Shown: piece after piece, positions 32,488 to 45,949 of the stretch
Layout of the letters: every line of letters begins with the position of its first letter
Numbering within the stretch: the stretch's first letter is position 1
DNA from: Moringa oleifera
Taxonomy: Eukaryota > Streptophyta > Magnoliopsida > Brassicales > Moringaceae
NCBI GenBank assembly: GCA_021397835.1
Contig: JAJFZO010000896.1
Location: 2,272,501 to 2,336,500, forward strand
DNA: 64,000 nt
Direction of reading: 5' to 3'
Program-made: the position numbers and the translations under genes
The notes under the pieces: generated by a model
Database searches by the model: none
What the model was told of the DNA's origin: nothing
What the model saw: the letters and a program-made list of their open reading frames with translations, nothing else

Positions 32488-35400
32488 TTATGTGAAATAT
32501 CTTTTCACCACATCCAAATTAAAAAGATTAAGAAGTTTTTGCCTTTTTGTTTTTGTTAAAATCAATGTCTTTATCGGAAATGCCCTTTTAACCACGTACG
32601 AACCTTCCTAATTTGGCATCTACTTGACTTGAAGGTTACGAACATTCTTAGATTTTAACACTAGATCCCCTTCTTTATAGTTACGGGGATATATCTTTAT
32701 ATATATATATATGCTCTTTCATGCTCTTCTCGTATGATTAGCTATGATATAATGCCTTCAATCTTTTTTCATCAATTAAGTTAAGCTAATCATATCGAGC
32801 TTAAATCAACTATGCTTCGAACTCAACTTCTTTCAATACTTTGAGTGATGAAGTTTTCACTTTTACCAGCAATACAACTTTTATCTCGCATATTAAGGCA
32901 CACGAGGTTACTTTAGTTGAAGTTCTCACTCACGTTTTATATGCATATAGTGCTAGTATAAACATTTATTGCCAATCTTTGTATGTCACAGTTATTTTTT
33001 GATAATCTACTACATTGGTGTTGGCTACTTTAATTGCCCTATTCATTTTTGGCCTATGTGTTGCCAAATTATGATGCTTGATTTAGAATTACTTGCATAT
33101 TTCATCTATTGCTTTATTGTTTAGATTCTTGGTATTGTTTGAAATTATCCTCTTTAGTGGGTTATATCTATAAATTATCTATTTTTTCAAGAATTTGTTT
33201 ACAATCAACCTTCCTACTTAGGCAAATGATCCTGCCTTCACCCATTTTATAAAATAGTTTATGAAGAGTAGTATAAATCTATGCCTATTAGAATTATTTG
33301 GGTGATTGGATAAATCACATTGAACCCTAACATTTAAAATGGCTAAGAAGCATTCATCATGTCCAATGGTGTCAATGGAGCATGAATCTTATTTGCATAT
33401 ATTTAGTAGAAATGGTGACGATGGAGTATGAATCTTATTTGCATATATTTAGCATTTATGATATTTTCTTACATATTATATATAATCTCTCTCCATTATT
33501 AAGTAGTGATACCTTACTCTTATTATTTATTTAACCATCATCAGGCCATTCGCATGGGTACCATAGATCCTTCCATGTACTTCCTTTAACATTTTCTAAG
33601 CTTCTTTTGCACCTACACATCTCAAAGTGTGATCAAAGCATTTTTTATACAATATCTCTTTGTCTACTGGAAAATTCAATGACAATTTTCTTAAGGTTTT
33701 CTTTTAATTTTTAGTGGCTTTTTCTAGGTATTTTCATTCTTTGAGGAATTTTTGAATATCATAGTACCATGACTTTCCATTTAGTTTTTTTCTATTACAA
33801 TGTAATAAGCTAGAGTTGTCATATACTTATCTTTATTGGTATCACGTCTTCTCGATCATTTACTTGAAACATAGCCCCTAAGTTGGCCAATGTGTCTGTC
33901 ATTTGATTTTCTTCCTTATGGAGATATTAAAATTCAATTTTTTTGAAGTTCTCTTGAGACTCTTTCACTAGTTAAGAATACTTTATCAGTTCAGAATTCT
34001 TTACCATCCATTCTCCCTTTATCTAACAAACTACTAAGGCCAAATAATCGAACAAGTCTAGTCTCATTATTCCTTTATCAATCACAGTTTTAATCCCTAA
34101 TAACTACATTTATTTATGAAGTTAAAATCCAAATGGGCGATGAGTAGATAGTAATATCCTTTGAGAGATCTTAATATTGCTCTTATCCCTTACTTTTAAA
34201 GCATTTGATGCCTCGTCAAAATACATCTACTAGTTTATACTCTCTTTCTCTTCCATATCTATATTATGCATGAGATCTTTTTCAGGAAATTTGAATTCGA
34301 TAGATTGTCAATCTTCATTGGCTCTATAAGCTAATAATTAAACAATTGCATTCCTTTGATTGCTTTTGTGACACATAGGTCAACTCATATTTAAACAAGA
34401 GAACTTGCCATCTTGCCAATCTTCTTGACATCGATGGTTTTTTAAACAAATATATTATAGAATCAAGCTTTACTATGATTCATTTTGTATGACTCAATAA
34501 ATACAGTATAATCGTTGAGCAGCCCATGCTAGAGCATAATAAATCTTTTTGATTGATAAATATTTACACTCATAATTAGAGAATTTCTTACTCACATAAT
34601 ATATTACCTACTATTTCCTCTGTATTCATCCTATTATGCTAGCACACAACCCAAGGATTTCTCCTAAACTATTAGGTATAATATTAATGGTTTCTCTAAA
34701 ATCAATGGCATCAAAATTATTGGGTTTAGTAAATACTCTTTCATTTTTCTTCAAAGGCTATCTCGCATTCTTTATCCCACTCTCCTGGTTATGCTTCCTT
34801 AATATGAATCTCGAGATATAATTTAGCTAGTCCAAGAACCCTTTTGCTTCCTTTGCTGCTTTGGGTGGTGGCAACTTCTATGTGACTCTTACTTTATCCA
34901 ATCCACTTTAATCCCTTTTTCACTGACAATGGATCCTAATAAGTCTGCTTGATTTTACCTCAAAAATGTATTTGTTGTGTTTAGTTTTAGTTTATATTGC
35001 TTGAGTCTTTCAAAGAATCTCTAGATATCGTTATGTTGTCTTTATCTTTTGTCAACCTCGCTATCGTATCATCCATATGGACTTCTATTAATTTATGCAT
35101 CATGTCATAGGGTAGAGTTCCCTTAACCTTTTGATATGTTGACCTTAAATTCTTGAGTCCAAATAATCACCTTGTAACAAAATATTTCTCATATTGTAAT
35201 AAAAGTTATTTTCTCCATATATTTTGAAGCCATCTATGTTACTTTTAACTAAAGTAACTGCCCATCAAAGAGAATAGTGAAAATTTTGCCATGTTGTGTA
35301 CCAATATGTCTATGTGGGGTAGAGGGAAGTTATCTTTTGGTTTAGCTCCATTCAAATCCTTGTAATCTATACACATTTGTACTTGACCATCTTTCTTTGG

Positions 35401-36625
35401 TGTAAATGCTATCCTAGCAACCCATCATATATATTTGGCGACCGTTACTTTCTCTTTTATTTCAATAAGGTTTTCAGTATCATTCTTCTCAATTTTTATT
35501 GGATCAATGGGAATTTTAGTTTTAACAGTAACTTATGTTCCATAACATTCTTGTCCAAGCCAAATATGTCTTTTTATGACCAGATGCATTATTATACTTC
35601 TTTAATAGTTTAATCAGCCCCTTTTTTACTTCAATGGATATTATTATCGTCTAGATCTTTATTTCTTTCTTTTTTTTCATCTATCTTCATGTTTATTATT
35701 TTTGTTTCTTCTTAATGAGGTAATATTTGTTTTTCATCCTGTTCTAGTTGCTTGGCCAGTTCTAGTGGTAATTCAAGGTTTACTTCTTTTTTCTCAATTT
35801 CAGAGTCATCAAGAAAATTAATTTCTTCTTCACTTTGTTCCACGTGTGGATATTGTAGTATTCATCATTAGATTCTCTAAACATGAGTATGCATAACCTG
35901 GTATAATATAATAAAATGAATAATCTTATACGATAATGTAATGAAAGAAACGGAGACATAGATTTAATGCAAGATGTTTATTTATTGATAAGAATATATT
36001 TGAATATTACCTATTTCTTCTTTCTTGTATATCATACGAATCTTAGTTTCTCTCTAATCACGCAATTCAATCCACGGTGATCTAAAAATATTCCTAAATT
36101 TCTTCTTCTTCTCCTATCGTGTTAATCTTTAGCTAAGAGAAAAAGTAGGCAAATTTACTTCCTAGATAATAGTTGTATCCCTTATCATTTCTCTGCCACC
36201 TAACGAACTTGAAGTTTATCACTAGGGTTTCACTTTAATTAATTACCAATATACCCCTATCTTATTGGCCTTCTTTTCATTTTCTTTTATCTTCTATCTT
36301 CTGTGGTTTACCGATATCCCAAGGCCTATTCTTCCACATTTTCTGGTAATTCTAAAACCATAGCCATGCCTTGCAAGTTCTTGCCCAAGTCTTTGTCCAC
36401 TTGGCACCCTTTTCTTAATGTTTGATTTCTTTAAAATACCATATTTATCGACATATTCAAGGGTCTATCATAGATGAATTATATAGCATCGAAAAATTAT
36501 AGAGCCTAGAAAATGTTTTCTTCTTTATTTAGTGCTTTAATGTAAGAGAAGTCTTTCAAATTGGATGCTATCATATCGTCTTCTCCATGTATTATTACCA
36601 ACTTATCTTTAATTACCATTTCAAC
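32488..36625 (-). pseudogene. Tat/Ogre-type pol pseudogene: protease, RT, RNase H, integrase (element C)
   Basis: Reading leftward: a protease-linked segment KDKLVIIHGEDDMIASNL (about 36600-36560); RT with QVQMCIDYKDLNGAKPKDNF and FPLPHIDILV (35420-35300) and HMDD at the catalytic position (35065-35079, family YVDD); RNase H start MYFDEASNA (about 34230); HKEENQMTDTLANLGAMF (33930-33870); integrase KWVKAGSF, YRYNPLKRIISNN (33240-33120); integrase C-terminal YKEGDLVLKSK (about 32690). It ends NLDVVKRYFT at the stop at 32488. The order protease-RT-RNase H-integrase is that of Ty3/gypsy, and the motifs are of the Tat/Ogre lineage. It is riddled with stops and frameshifts. Plus-strand ORFs here are shadows. 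Confidence 0.8.
32697..32712. repeat. (TA)n microsatellite
   Basis: Short TA run within the integrase C-terminal region of element C. Confidence 0.8.
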
Positions 36626-36628
36626 ATT

Positions 36629-38780
36629 TTAATGAAGCATCAATGGTACTACTTTGGCAATGTTATCCATGATCTTTCCAACAATGTATTGAACATCACT
36701 ATTATATTCATTCATTAAAACTCCACTTTGCACATGCAATGCAAGATTATCATTGATAGATCTATTCTTCCTTGGACCTTTATGCCATTTCCGCTCGAAA
36801 GTTCTTACTGACATAAGATTGCCATGCCATATGGTGCTTTCGTTAATTGGCAACCTTTCTAATGTCTATTAAGATGAGGGAAATAGTGTGACATTTGTAT
36901 GTCATTAAAATGTATAGGGTTTTCATTGATCTTCTAGCTTCAAGTGGTAGCTCATCCCTAAGAAGGTAATGAAATTATACACTATAATGGGGTTATGTAA
37001 CTCACTCATCTTATTAGTTGAAATTTTAAAAGACACATAGGTAGTTTTCAGTATTTCTAACAATGTTTGCTTATGCGCCTTTAAACTCAATATTAGTGAA
37101 AGTATAGATATTTTGGCAAGAGTTTTTTGAAATTGATTTATCACGCTATACTTACTATGTTTTATGATTTTAAGAATTCCATGGCATATTCCTCTATGAC
37201 TAGCTGCGTGCTTTCCTTTTTAGCTTTTTTCGTGGCTTTTTCTTTCTTTGCCATTTCTTTTCCTTTTGCATTATTTTCTCATTTTGTTTCATAAAGTTGT
37301 GCCATCTCTTACTCCTGGTTATGTGCCTTGGTCATAAGATGTTTTCCATTTCTTCTTTGTTAGCTTAAAATTAATAAATTCGTGAGACCTCATGGTTGCT
37401 TTCATAATGAAACAAGGTTGGCACCTTTATCATTACCTTAGGCTTTTCCATCTACTTTCCTTCTTCTTTTACTTTTGCTATCTCTGCTTAACTCAGGGCA
37501 TTTTTTATTTTTATAAAAGGCTTGTGATTTTGTATCATGGCTACAGTTTTGTCTCCATATTTGATCAGCTTAATGATGTATATTTGATGATTGTGGGCTG
37601 AAAGAAACAACATTAGGACTTTTTTTTTTTTTTTGCTTCAAATGAAAATATATCCTTATTTACTAAAGACTGCACTTTATATTTAATATAAGGCAAATTG
37701 TTAATGTTATGTTCAATCGCTCCATAATGGTAAATGCAAGTAGTTATTGGATCGTAACATTTAGAAAATGGTGGTTGAAGGGGTCTTAAAACCACTTAAG
37801 CTACTAATTTCTACTCTAAAAGTTATAGGTATAGGTCACTGTATGAAATGGGGATTAGCTTGATTGGAATCCTTTATCGTATTTGACTGGGTTGATTACT
37901 GGTAAGGACTTTAATGCATTCAATATGAATTCTTTTGTTTATATTATTCATACAAATTTCTTATCCACCACTGTAACCAAATAGTTATATAATAATGGCT
38001 TTACAGTTCCTAGGAACTGAAAAAATTTAGTATCAGTCAGTGTAGGTTACACATGGGCAGCCAATTCTCATCATCTTGTAGCATACTCCTTGAACATCTC
38101 ATTGGGTTGTTGACTCATGTTTTGTAGAGTAACTTTGTTCGGGCCTAACCCTTCATATGTTGATAATGTACCGAGAATGCATGGGCCAAATCTCTCCATA
38201 TTATTATTTTTGTGGGTTCCAAATTGGTAAACCACTCAAGAGCTTCATCTGTAAGACAATCTTGAAAGTTCTTGAAAGTAGTAGATAAAAAGCTTTTACT
38301 TACCTTCATATCCATGTATTATATGAAGATAAATTCCTAAGTGAGTATGTGGACAACGATGATCCATCGTATTTGACAAATTTGGGCACCTTTAATTTCG
38401 GTGATAATATTAATCCTAAAACTAGATTTAGGTTTTTAATTATACACTAGTTGTTCCTTTTTCCCCTTTTAAAGCATTCACTTACTCTGACAAGTTCTCA
38501 ATCTTAGGTAATAACTCTTATTTGATTGCATTCCCTCATTCACATTCAATTCACTAAGATCATCTAGGTTGGGGACCTGAATAGGCTCAGTAACCCATAA
38601 AAGGGTTGTAGTTTAGCTCTATGTTTCTGGATGCCATTGCAATCACTAGATTAGCTGGATAGGCCCAAAAGGCTACATTGTTGGGGGCTCTTTCTTGTGG
38701 CTCCTATTTAGTAAGACCCTTCCTTCTGAGTCAAGTGCCAATAAATGCCATCATTTGTTGGAACTGACCTTGCGTAGCAT
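36629..38780 (-). pseudogene. Tat/Ogre gag core pseudogene (element C)
   Basis: A Retrotrans_gag-type core lies near 38300-38100 (DCLTDEALEWFTNLEPT, then WRDLAHAFSVHY). A Gly/Pro-poor linker with YPANLVIAMASRN-like text is upstream near 38650. The piece at 36853-36629 (LMSVRTFERKWHKGP..) belongs to the gag-protease linker. Broken by stops; the adjoining pol is in the same orientation. Confidence 0.6.
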
Positions 38781-41203
38781 TTTGTAGTTCCTGATGGTTT
38801 TCATCATGTTTTCGTTCATTAGCCCTTAAGAATTTTGGATATTTCTTTAAATTTTCAATCCTAACTAATTAGTCTTTCATTTCTCTTTGTTGATCACGAG
38901 ATCTGGTATTATATATCTTTTTTACTAGGTATTGCTTCTTTTTTTGCTTTTTTAAAGATTAGTTCACCTGTTTTTTCTCATTTATTCATGAATAAATGCA
39001 TATGTATGTTATGGTTAGACATGAATGCAACAATGGATATTAGGAAATTTATTTAATCTCAAGCATGAAAGTATAAAAGTTTCATTAATCTTGTTTGAAA
39101 TAACTAGGAGTATCTCATAATAGGTCCATAGTTAAACATGTCAAAAACTTTTTGATATAGATCCCCTAATTCTTCTATGAGATTCAAAAACTCTCTAGTG
39201 GCATAATTGTTTCTCCATGCTATCTTCTTTTCAAATTTATCAAGCATAACACATAATCGCGAAGCCACTTCGATGGTCTAATTAATCTGATCAAATAGGT
39301 TCTATACACTTTCTTGATCTTATTTTCTTTGTATGTTAGTTTCCTCTTTTTCTTGGCACCATTTTGCACATATCTCATTTGCTTAATTTTTTCAGAATTC
39401 CCCTTCCTCAATGCCTCTATAAATTCAACTTTGATCTTCTCTTAATCTATTAGTTGATGTAGTTTGCGAATCTTCTTTCTTGGTCAATATTTCCCATTAA
39501 ATGATGGATTTGGTTTTGATGTTCTTCTTCTTTCACCTTCGTTTTTGTAAATAAATCTTCCACCACTTTTTGATCCACTTTTATTCATTTTTTGAACTCA
39601 TTTTTTTCTTACTCTAGTTTCTATCTCATATGGATCAACTCTTCTTTTTACCTCTTCCATCCTCTATGTTGTTCATCTTTTGAGATCTGATGCTCTTTTC
39701 CTGTATCAATTTCTTGGCTTTTCTTAGCTATATGCAAGGCTTCTGATTTGTCTATTTTTAACATTGTCCTCTGCTGCATCCATTCTTTTATTCCTTTTTA
39801 GATCATTTATTTCTATCCTAACTTCGTCTTTTTCTTATTTGATTATGGTGATGATCAATGCTTGGATTGCAATTTCATGTTATAAAGACCTGATCTTCTA
39901 ATGCAGCATCATTTGTTGGGATCTAATTCTACACTTTGTTGATATCTTTCTTTTTCAATTATCTTACGCATTGATAATGGTGTTAAGGTGAATTAGTATT
40001 GTATCAGCCATTAGGGTAGAACCATGTCTTATATTAGTTTATTCCTCCACTTTTTATATCTCGATGTGACGCCATAAATCCATTTGTTTTTTAAGTATTC
40101 AATATGGTTGTTTCTATTTGGATGTTGCTTGTGCAATCATAAAGTTGCACTTGGCTTGTTGAAATCGAATTCTCCTTTTAATCCATGAGTGATCAGGATA
40201 AATTGCTCAATCTCGATCTATGTTGGTACCATTAATGAACTATATCTAATGCCTCTGCATATATCAAAAAATGTTATTGCATCTTGCTTTTCCCTTTGAA
40301 ATAATATCGAGTCATATCTTAAACAAAGAGCTATCTATCTTATATCATTTTCTTTCATGGTGAATAAAATGACTGGCCATTCATGTAGTGTTTTTTCTCA
40401 ATGCAAAGGATCTTTGAATATTTTGTCAGGGTAGTCTAAATAACTTTTAAGCCATGTATAAAGTGCTAGAAATCCCATGATCTTCCCTTTTCCTGATTTT
40501 CAAACATAGTTTAATGACCTGATGATTTCTGCCAAAAAGTCAAGGTTTTGTTGGCGCCATACATTAATGCTTCAATGAATTGTAAAATCTTTATATCTAC
40601 ATGTCCTAATGTTTCTAGGCAAATGACAAGGCCATATATTGCAATTGCCAAACCTATCAGTCGTTCCTTTCTTTCCTTGCGCCAAACTATAACTAGTTCA
40701 ATTGCATCCATTTTTTGACATACTTCGTTCCTATAGCATTTTACATTTCTTTTGATTTTTTCTTTAAAGATTTCTATCAATTTTGCTAATATTTTAATCC
40801 CTTAATCTTTGTCTTTTCTTTTTTTACATAAAGAGCATCTCATAATCTTCCAAGAGATATGACCCATTGAAATGGAAATAATGGTATGAAGGATCCTAAA
40901 AGTTCATTATAGCCCTAATCAAAGGTTATTCAACTTTCACTATTAGTAACTTTTCGATATATCCAAGGAGCTCTTCAAACTGGACCTTTTCTTCTAAATT
41001 GAATGTATTTCACATCTGTTGTAGTATTCTCCTATCCCTTTCATTTTTATCACAACTTCACTTTCTAGTTAAGGATGGAAGAATGACGTAGGCCATCTCC
41101 CACCCTTCATTATTCATCTTTAGACTATTCCTAAACTTGATGAGGTGTCACTATAAGTCACAGAGGATAGAGCTTCTCTAGGTCAAGAATCTTGATTTTC
41201 CAT
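38781..41203 (-). pseudogene. N-terminal DUF7745-like domain of the Tat/Ogre gag (element C)
   Basis: The likely start is ATG at 41203 (MENQDS). A recognisable part lies at 40780-40511: RLIGLAIAIYGLVICLETLG, then KILQFIEALMYGANKTLTFW. This resembles the 'LALYGLVIFPK..G..D..V..L...' core of the DUF7745 domain, common at the N-terminus of gag polyproteins in Tat-type elements of eudicots. Charged helical ORFs at 39411-39220 fit the coiled-coil part further downstream. Stops occur throughout. Function of the domain is not established. Confidence 0.55.
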
Positions 41204-41754
41204 GGTATCACAAGTTCCTTAATCGTAAAACAATGGCTTTGTGGACACCGACCTAGTTTCCTCAAAGATAATTAAGGACTTCTATTACCCAAAATGCTTT
41301 TGGCTAATAAATTTCTTGATGACATGTCATGAAAAAAAAAAGGAAATATAACACATGGTAAACAATATTAATAATAATCATAGATATTACCCTATTCTCT
41401 ATCTAATGTTCGTGTCTCATAAGCGTCACTCCAACCTAAGGTATCTTATATGTGACCTTCCTAAAAATCAATATGCATAGTTTCATGGTCCATGGCTAAG
41501 GCCTTTGCCTTAGGTATTTGGACTTCTAAAGGCTCTTAAGTTGGCCCTTATTGCCAGTTTAGTCGAAAAAGTACCCATAGTCAATAATCACTTACATAGA
41601 GTCGAAATGAGAAGAGATCTCCCATCCTTGCAAAAATAAAAAAGTTATAAGATTTGACCTGAATAGGATGAATAGCATAACATGAATGAAGGCTAGGTTT
41701 CCTTTCAAATGCTTGCTTTTTGGCTTCCTTCTAGTGTGAACATTGGCCATGCCG
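41204..41754 (-). other. Leader of Tat element C, cut by Athila element G
   Basis: No gene seen. It should contain the 5' UTR, primer binding site and LTR edge of element C; none could be located. The sequence is interrupted at about 41755 by the LTR of element G. Confidence 0.4.
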
Positions 41755-42978
41755 TGTCAAAATCTAAAAGTTTATGTTATGTCTCAAGTAATATAGGATA
41801 AAAGTCTAAATCGTTTCCATAAGGACTTAACTACCAAGATTTACTCAACTTATAAATTATTTAGACAGTAATAACTAAGATTTGATTCCTCAACCTATGC
41901 TATTAACTATGAATGCATTAATGTGGTTTTGAGAACAATATCCAAAAGAGATCAAGGATAATTAGGTATACTCAAACAAATCAGATTTAATCCAAAATGT
42001 GCAATAAACAATTTAATTATGCAAATCAATGATCAAATAGTTCAAAATGCATCGAAACTCCTTCCCAAGTTGAATTGAATATATTACCCTATATGAATTA
42101 TCTACTTTTCGATGATAATTACCTTATAGTACAATTCATTAAGTTCTTGATTATTGATTGTCTAATTAATCTATTGATAATTCAGTTAGTTAGTGAATGA
42201 TTACACAAGCCTAAGTGATAACTTCCACCCTAATATTGTTCTTGTGTTGCTTATTACCGTGATCTCATTAAACTAATTTAACCTTTTGGTATCAAGTTTA
42301 ATCAATTAATCAAATAAATGCAAACCTAAACATCCATAAGCATGAAGAATAACAATAAGCAATAGATTACATAAAGAATTATAAACTTAGGCTAAAACTT
42401 CAATGTATATTTTTCATCCAATTTTCCTAATTAAAAGTTTAGTTCCTATTTTATAATGGAAGATATAACAAAATGAAGAAAGGAAAAGAGAGACAAAGCT
42501 AATTTTTAAATGAACTCCAAGAAAATCTTTAATCTTCAATTTTAATCTTGATCTCACATTATTGGATCTTCCATTCTCTATCTCCTTCATTTTCAATTTA
42601 TCTTCCCTTTGGGATCTCACTTTTTACTATGTATCTCCCTATAGTATTTATCTCCTTCTAGTATCTATCTCCTTTTGGTCTATCTCTTTCTAGTATCTAT
42701 CTTTTTTTGATATATATCTCCTTTTGTTATCAACACTTAAAATCTTCTCTTTATATGTAAAAACAAATGAAAATGAACAAAAGCATAATTTTCATAAAAT
42801 CTCTCACTGAAACTACAATGTTAGAGTTGATTTTTTGTTTACATTTTGTTGTTTCTTCCAAAATGATATAAGAACAAGACAATCATTAAAAAAAAATTAT
42901 AAAAATGAACTAAAAATTTCTAATTAACGAACAAAATAACAAGTAAGAATACCTTAAATTGTTGGTAAAGCTAACTCA
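41755..42978 (-). mobile_element. 3' LTR of Athila element G
   Basis: Aligns along its length with 49944-51042: tctcaagtaatata/tctcaggtaatata near the left edge, ttataaattatttagacagta, gcaatagatta, and aagtaagaatacct..ctaactca at the right edge. On the minus strand it starts TGAGTTAG right after a polypurine-like aagtgtaggagtatttca. The copies differ at many sites, so the insertion is old. Left edge is approximate. Confidence 0.8.
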
Positions 42979-44626
42979 TGAAATACTCCTACACTTGAGA
43001 TTTTGGTAGTCCTCGATAAAATGAAATAAAGAAAGAAAAATTCTCTATTTCCTTTGAAGAAAGAAAACTGATTATGATGATAATAAATTCAAGTATTTCT
43101 ATGAGGCCTTCAAAAATTGCTTAATAAGTATAATCAATTGGACAAGAGAAAATTGAACCACAAGCACTAGAATTGACGCAAAAGTTTCTCCATTTCTTTT
43201 ATATATCCCTGTCTGTGCATTCACCTACCAAACCTCATCACATTCACATTCAGATGAGATTATACAATATGAAAGTAACACAAACTATTGAAGTGCGAGC
43301 ATATCATATGTTTGTTTTTTACTTCTCTCTCCACTAATGTAGGATATACATAATTGAGGATCAAGAGGATTTGCTAGGGTTTAGTTGTAGAAGAAGGAAA
43401 TTTTTGAGTTAACAACATTTTAAGCATTCTTTTCTTTTAAAAAATTGTTTAACAAATTTAAGCTCTTAGAATATTGACATATTTGCTTTCTTTTCAATTT
43501 CTAACCCATTTCTCCAAAAGATTTTTCTTTTCAACCTAAGGCTTTGCTTTTTATTTCTTTTTTTCTCCTTCTTTTTATCAAAAGGTTTGTTTTCTTTTTT
43601 TTTTTTTTTGTTTTCTAAATAGTAAGGATTTGCCTTTTATACATCCATCCCTTTCACCGAACCCATATTTTACTTAAAATTTTTAACAATCATTTTCCCC
43701 ACATCATGCTAAACTCAAGCTTTTCAACAATCCGGTTTAGAAAACACGTTTTTAGCTCAAATTTATCAACAAAAATCTATACCATAAAAAGTAAGATAAA
43801 AATGAGAAAAAAACTTTTAGACTGACATTTGTTAGGTTAACCAAGGGAAAGCTTTATAATTAGGCTTAAACTAGATGACTAGAAGCAAAATATAATCAAG
43901 TAGGCAAGAAAAACTGAAATTTTTGAAGAGTAGCCTAACTTGTCTTTCTTGTTAGTATAATCTAAAAGTTTTGCTTTAAAAAGGGATCAAACAAATTCTA
44001 AAATAATCTTATACATTTGATAGTTTATGCAATTTCAAAATCATATAAGCATTCTCTAAATGCATACATAGTTCAATTTCCAAGACATACATATGTGAAA
44101 GAAAGTATAATCGAATAATTTCAACCCTTGATTTCATCACATATTCACATCCCAATTTGTTTCATCCATAAGTCATACTTATTAATAATTCAATATCATC
44201 ATTAACATATACAGACACTTAAAATATAATATTACCATTAAAGTATACCTTAAATAAAAGATAATAGTTGTATTATTCATATCAAAGTTGTAAATATGAA
44301 ATTAAGTTCAATATAGGGTAAAAGAAATAAATCTAAATACCCCACACTTATAGTATGCATCGTCCTTAATGTTGAAAAGATTAAGAACATAAAAATAAAA
44401 GAGGACTTAACTAACTGCAATGCTCATAGATCATCAAGAAATAGGTTTTACTTCTTTAAACTTAGAAAAATTTTCCTTTCTAAATTTTTAAAACTTTGAG
44501 TAACATACTTCTTCCATCTTTTCTACTTACAAATATCACCAAATTAACTCCATTAAACAATCTTAACATAACATAAAAACTAATAGTTAAAATAAATTCT
44601 TAAAAATAAGTTTAAAATGCTTGTGT
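42979..44626 (-). other. Athila 3' non-coding region with conserved block (element G)
   Basis: Between the integrase tail and the 3' LTR. It contains, on the minus strand, ttcaacattaaggacgatgc then ataagtgtgggg (44381-44340), matching the block in element F, and the polypurine tract at about 42980-43000. No ORF3 was recognised here, unlike element F; T-rich runs near 43560-43610. Confidence 0.6.
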
Positions 44627-45565
44627 TACCTCCTAAGAAGTCCTTTATTTGTATTAGTTAAACTATCTCAGATTGACACTTAGGGATCAACCAATTTGAT
44701 GGAGATGACTTGCTCATCAAAGCTCTTTTCCAAGTAAGGTTTCAATCTTGCACCATTGACCTTAAAGGTTCGATCATCACTTTGTATCTAAATTGGTTTA
44801 TAAGGCAACACTTACACAATTGTGAAAGGACCAAACCATCTTGATTTTAGCTTACCAGAGACAAAATACCCTTTTACCCGACATGAAATTATTTTTTCCT
44901 TAATTGCTTGTCATGCTACTTCTTTGTCTTTTCCTTACAGATTTTGGCATATTCATAAGCACTAAGTCTAAATTCATCAAGCTTATTTATCTATGAAAGA
45001 CTGTTATCACTTGTAAGTTTCATATCAAAGTTCAAGAATTTAGTAGCCCAACAAGCCTGATGCTCAAGTTCAATAGGCAAATGGCAAGTTTACCCACCTT
45101 TCTTAGAAGTACTACTAGTTTTCTCTAAGATTTTTTTAATTTCTCTATTAGAAGCTTCTACTTAGCTGCTTGTTTATGGGTGATAAACTAATGTAACCTT
45201 ATTCTTCATAGCATTTAGTGAGAATGCCTTAAACGAATGGTTTTAGAAGTGAAACCCTCTATCATTAATAATAATTTTAGGGACTCTAAACCTAGAGAAT
45301 ATGTTATCTTTCAAAAAATTCACCATAACTCTAACATCATTAGTAGGTAAAGTTATAGCTTCTACCCATTTAAAGACATAATCAACAACCACTAACATAT
45401 ACTTGTTATTATGGGAAGAAGTAAATGGACCCATAAAATCTATTCCTTACACATCAAATATTTCTACTTCTAGCATGTTATTTAATAGTGTGTCATCTTT
45501 TTTAAAGATGTTACCAGTTTTATGACATTTATCACCTGCACAAAATATATATATATATATATATG
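44627..45565 (-). pseudogene. Athila integrase pseudogene (element G)
   Basis: The H2C2 zinc part leaves CAGDKCHKTGNIFKKDD (about 45540-45480). The integrase core follows: IDFMGPFTSSHNNKYMLVVV, DYVFKWVEAITLPTND and IINDRGFHF (45445-45243), including the D of FMG and IIND. The C-terminal part reads SAYEYAKICKEKTKK (about 44960-44910) and ends IKDFLGGNT near 44630. In-frame stops (for example before the second catalytic Asp neighbourhood and at Gln/Trp codons) inactivate it. Integrase inserts the cDNA copy into nuclear DNA. Confidence 0.8.
45545..45564. repeat. (TA)n microsatellite in integrase of element G
   Basis: Twenty bases of TA, expanded inside the pseudogene just upstream (minus strand) of the zinc-motif remnant. 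Confidence 0.85.
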
Positions 45566-45949
45566 TTCATCTTTAAATAAAGTAAGCCAATAAAACCCAT
45601 ATTGTAAATCCTTTTGCTGCTAAGTGGTTGGACCAAAGTGACCATCATACTGACTAAAGTGGTAATGATACAAGATGTTTACCATCTTATCCTCTAGAAT
45701 GCATCTCTTATTTATTTGATTTGCACATTGCTTGTATAAATAATTATCTTTCCAAATGCAATGCTTCAAATCTACAAAGAATTTTTACTTTTTCCAGAAT
45801 GAAAAATTTGGAGATGTCAATCATAAACTAAAAATTAACAAAATCAACATACCATGGCACTTGATCCTCTTTTACAGTAAAAAGTTACTTATCAAGGAAC
45901 TCTTATTTAATAGGAGGTGGTGTGTCATCCTTCTTAGGTAGCTCCATCG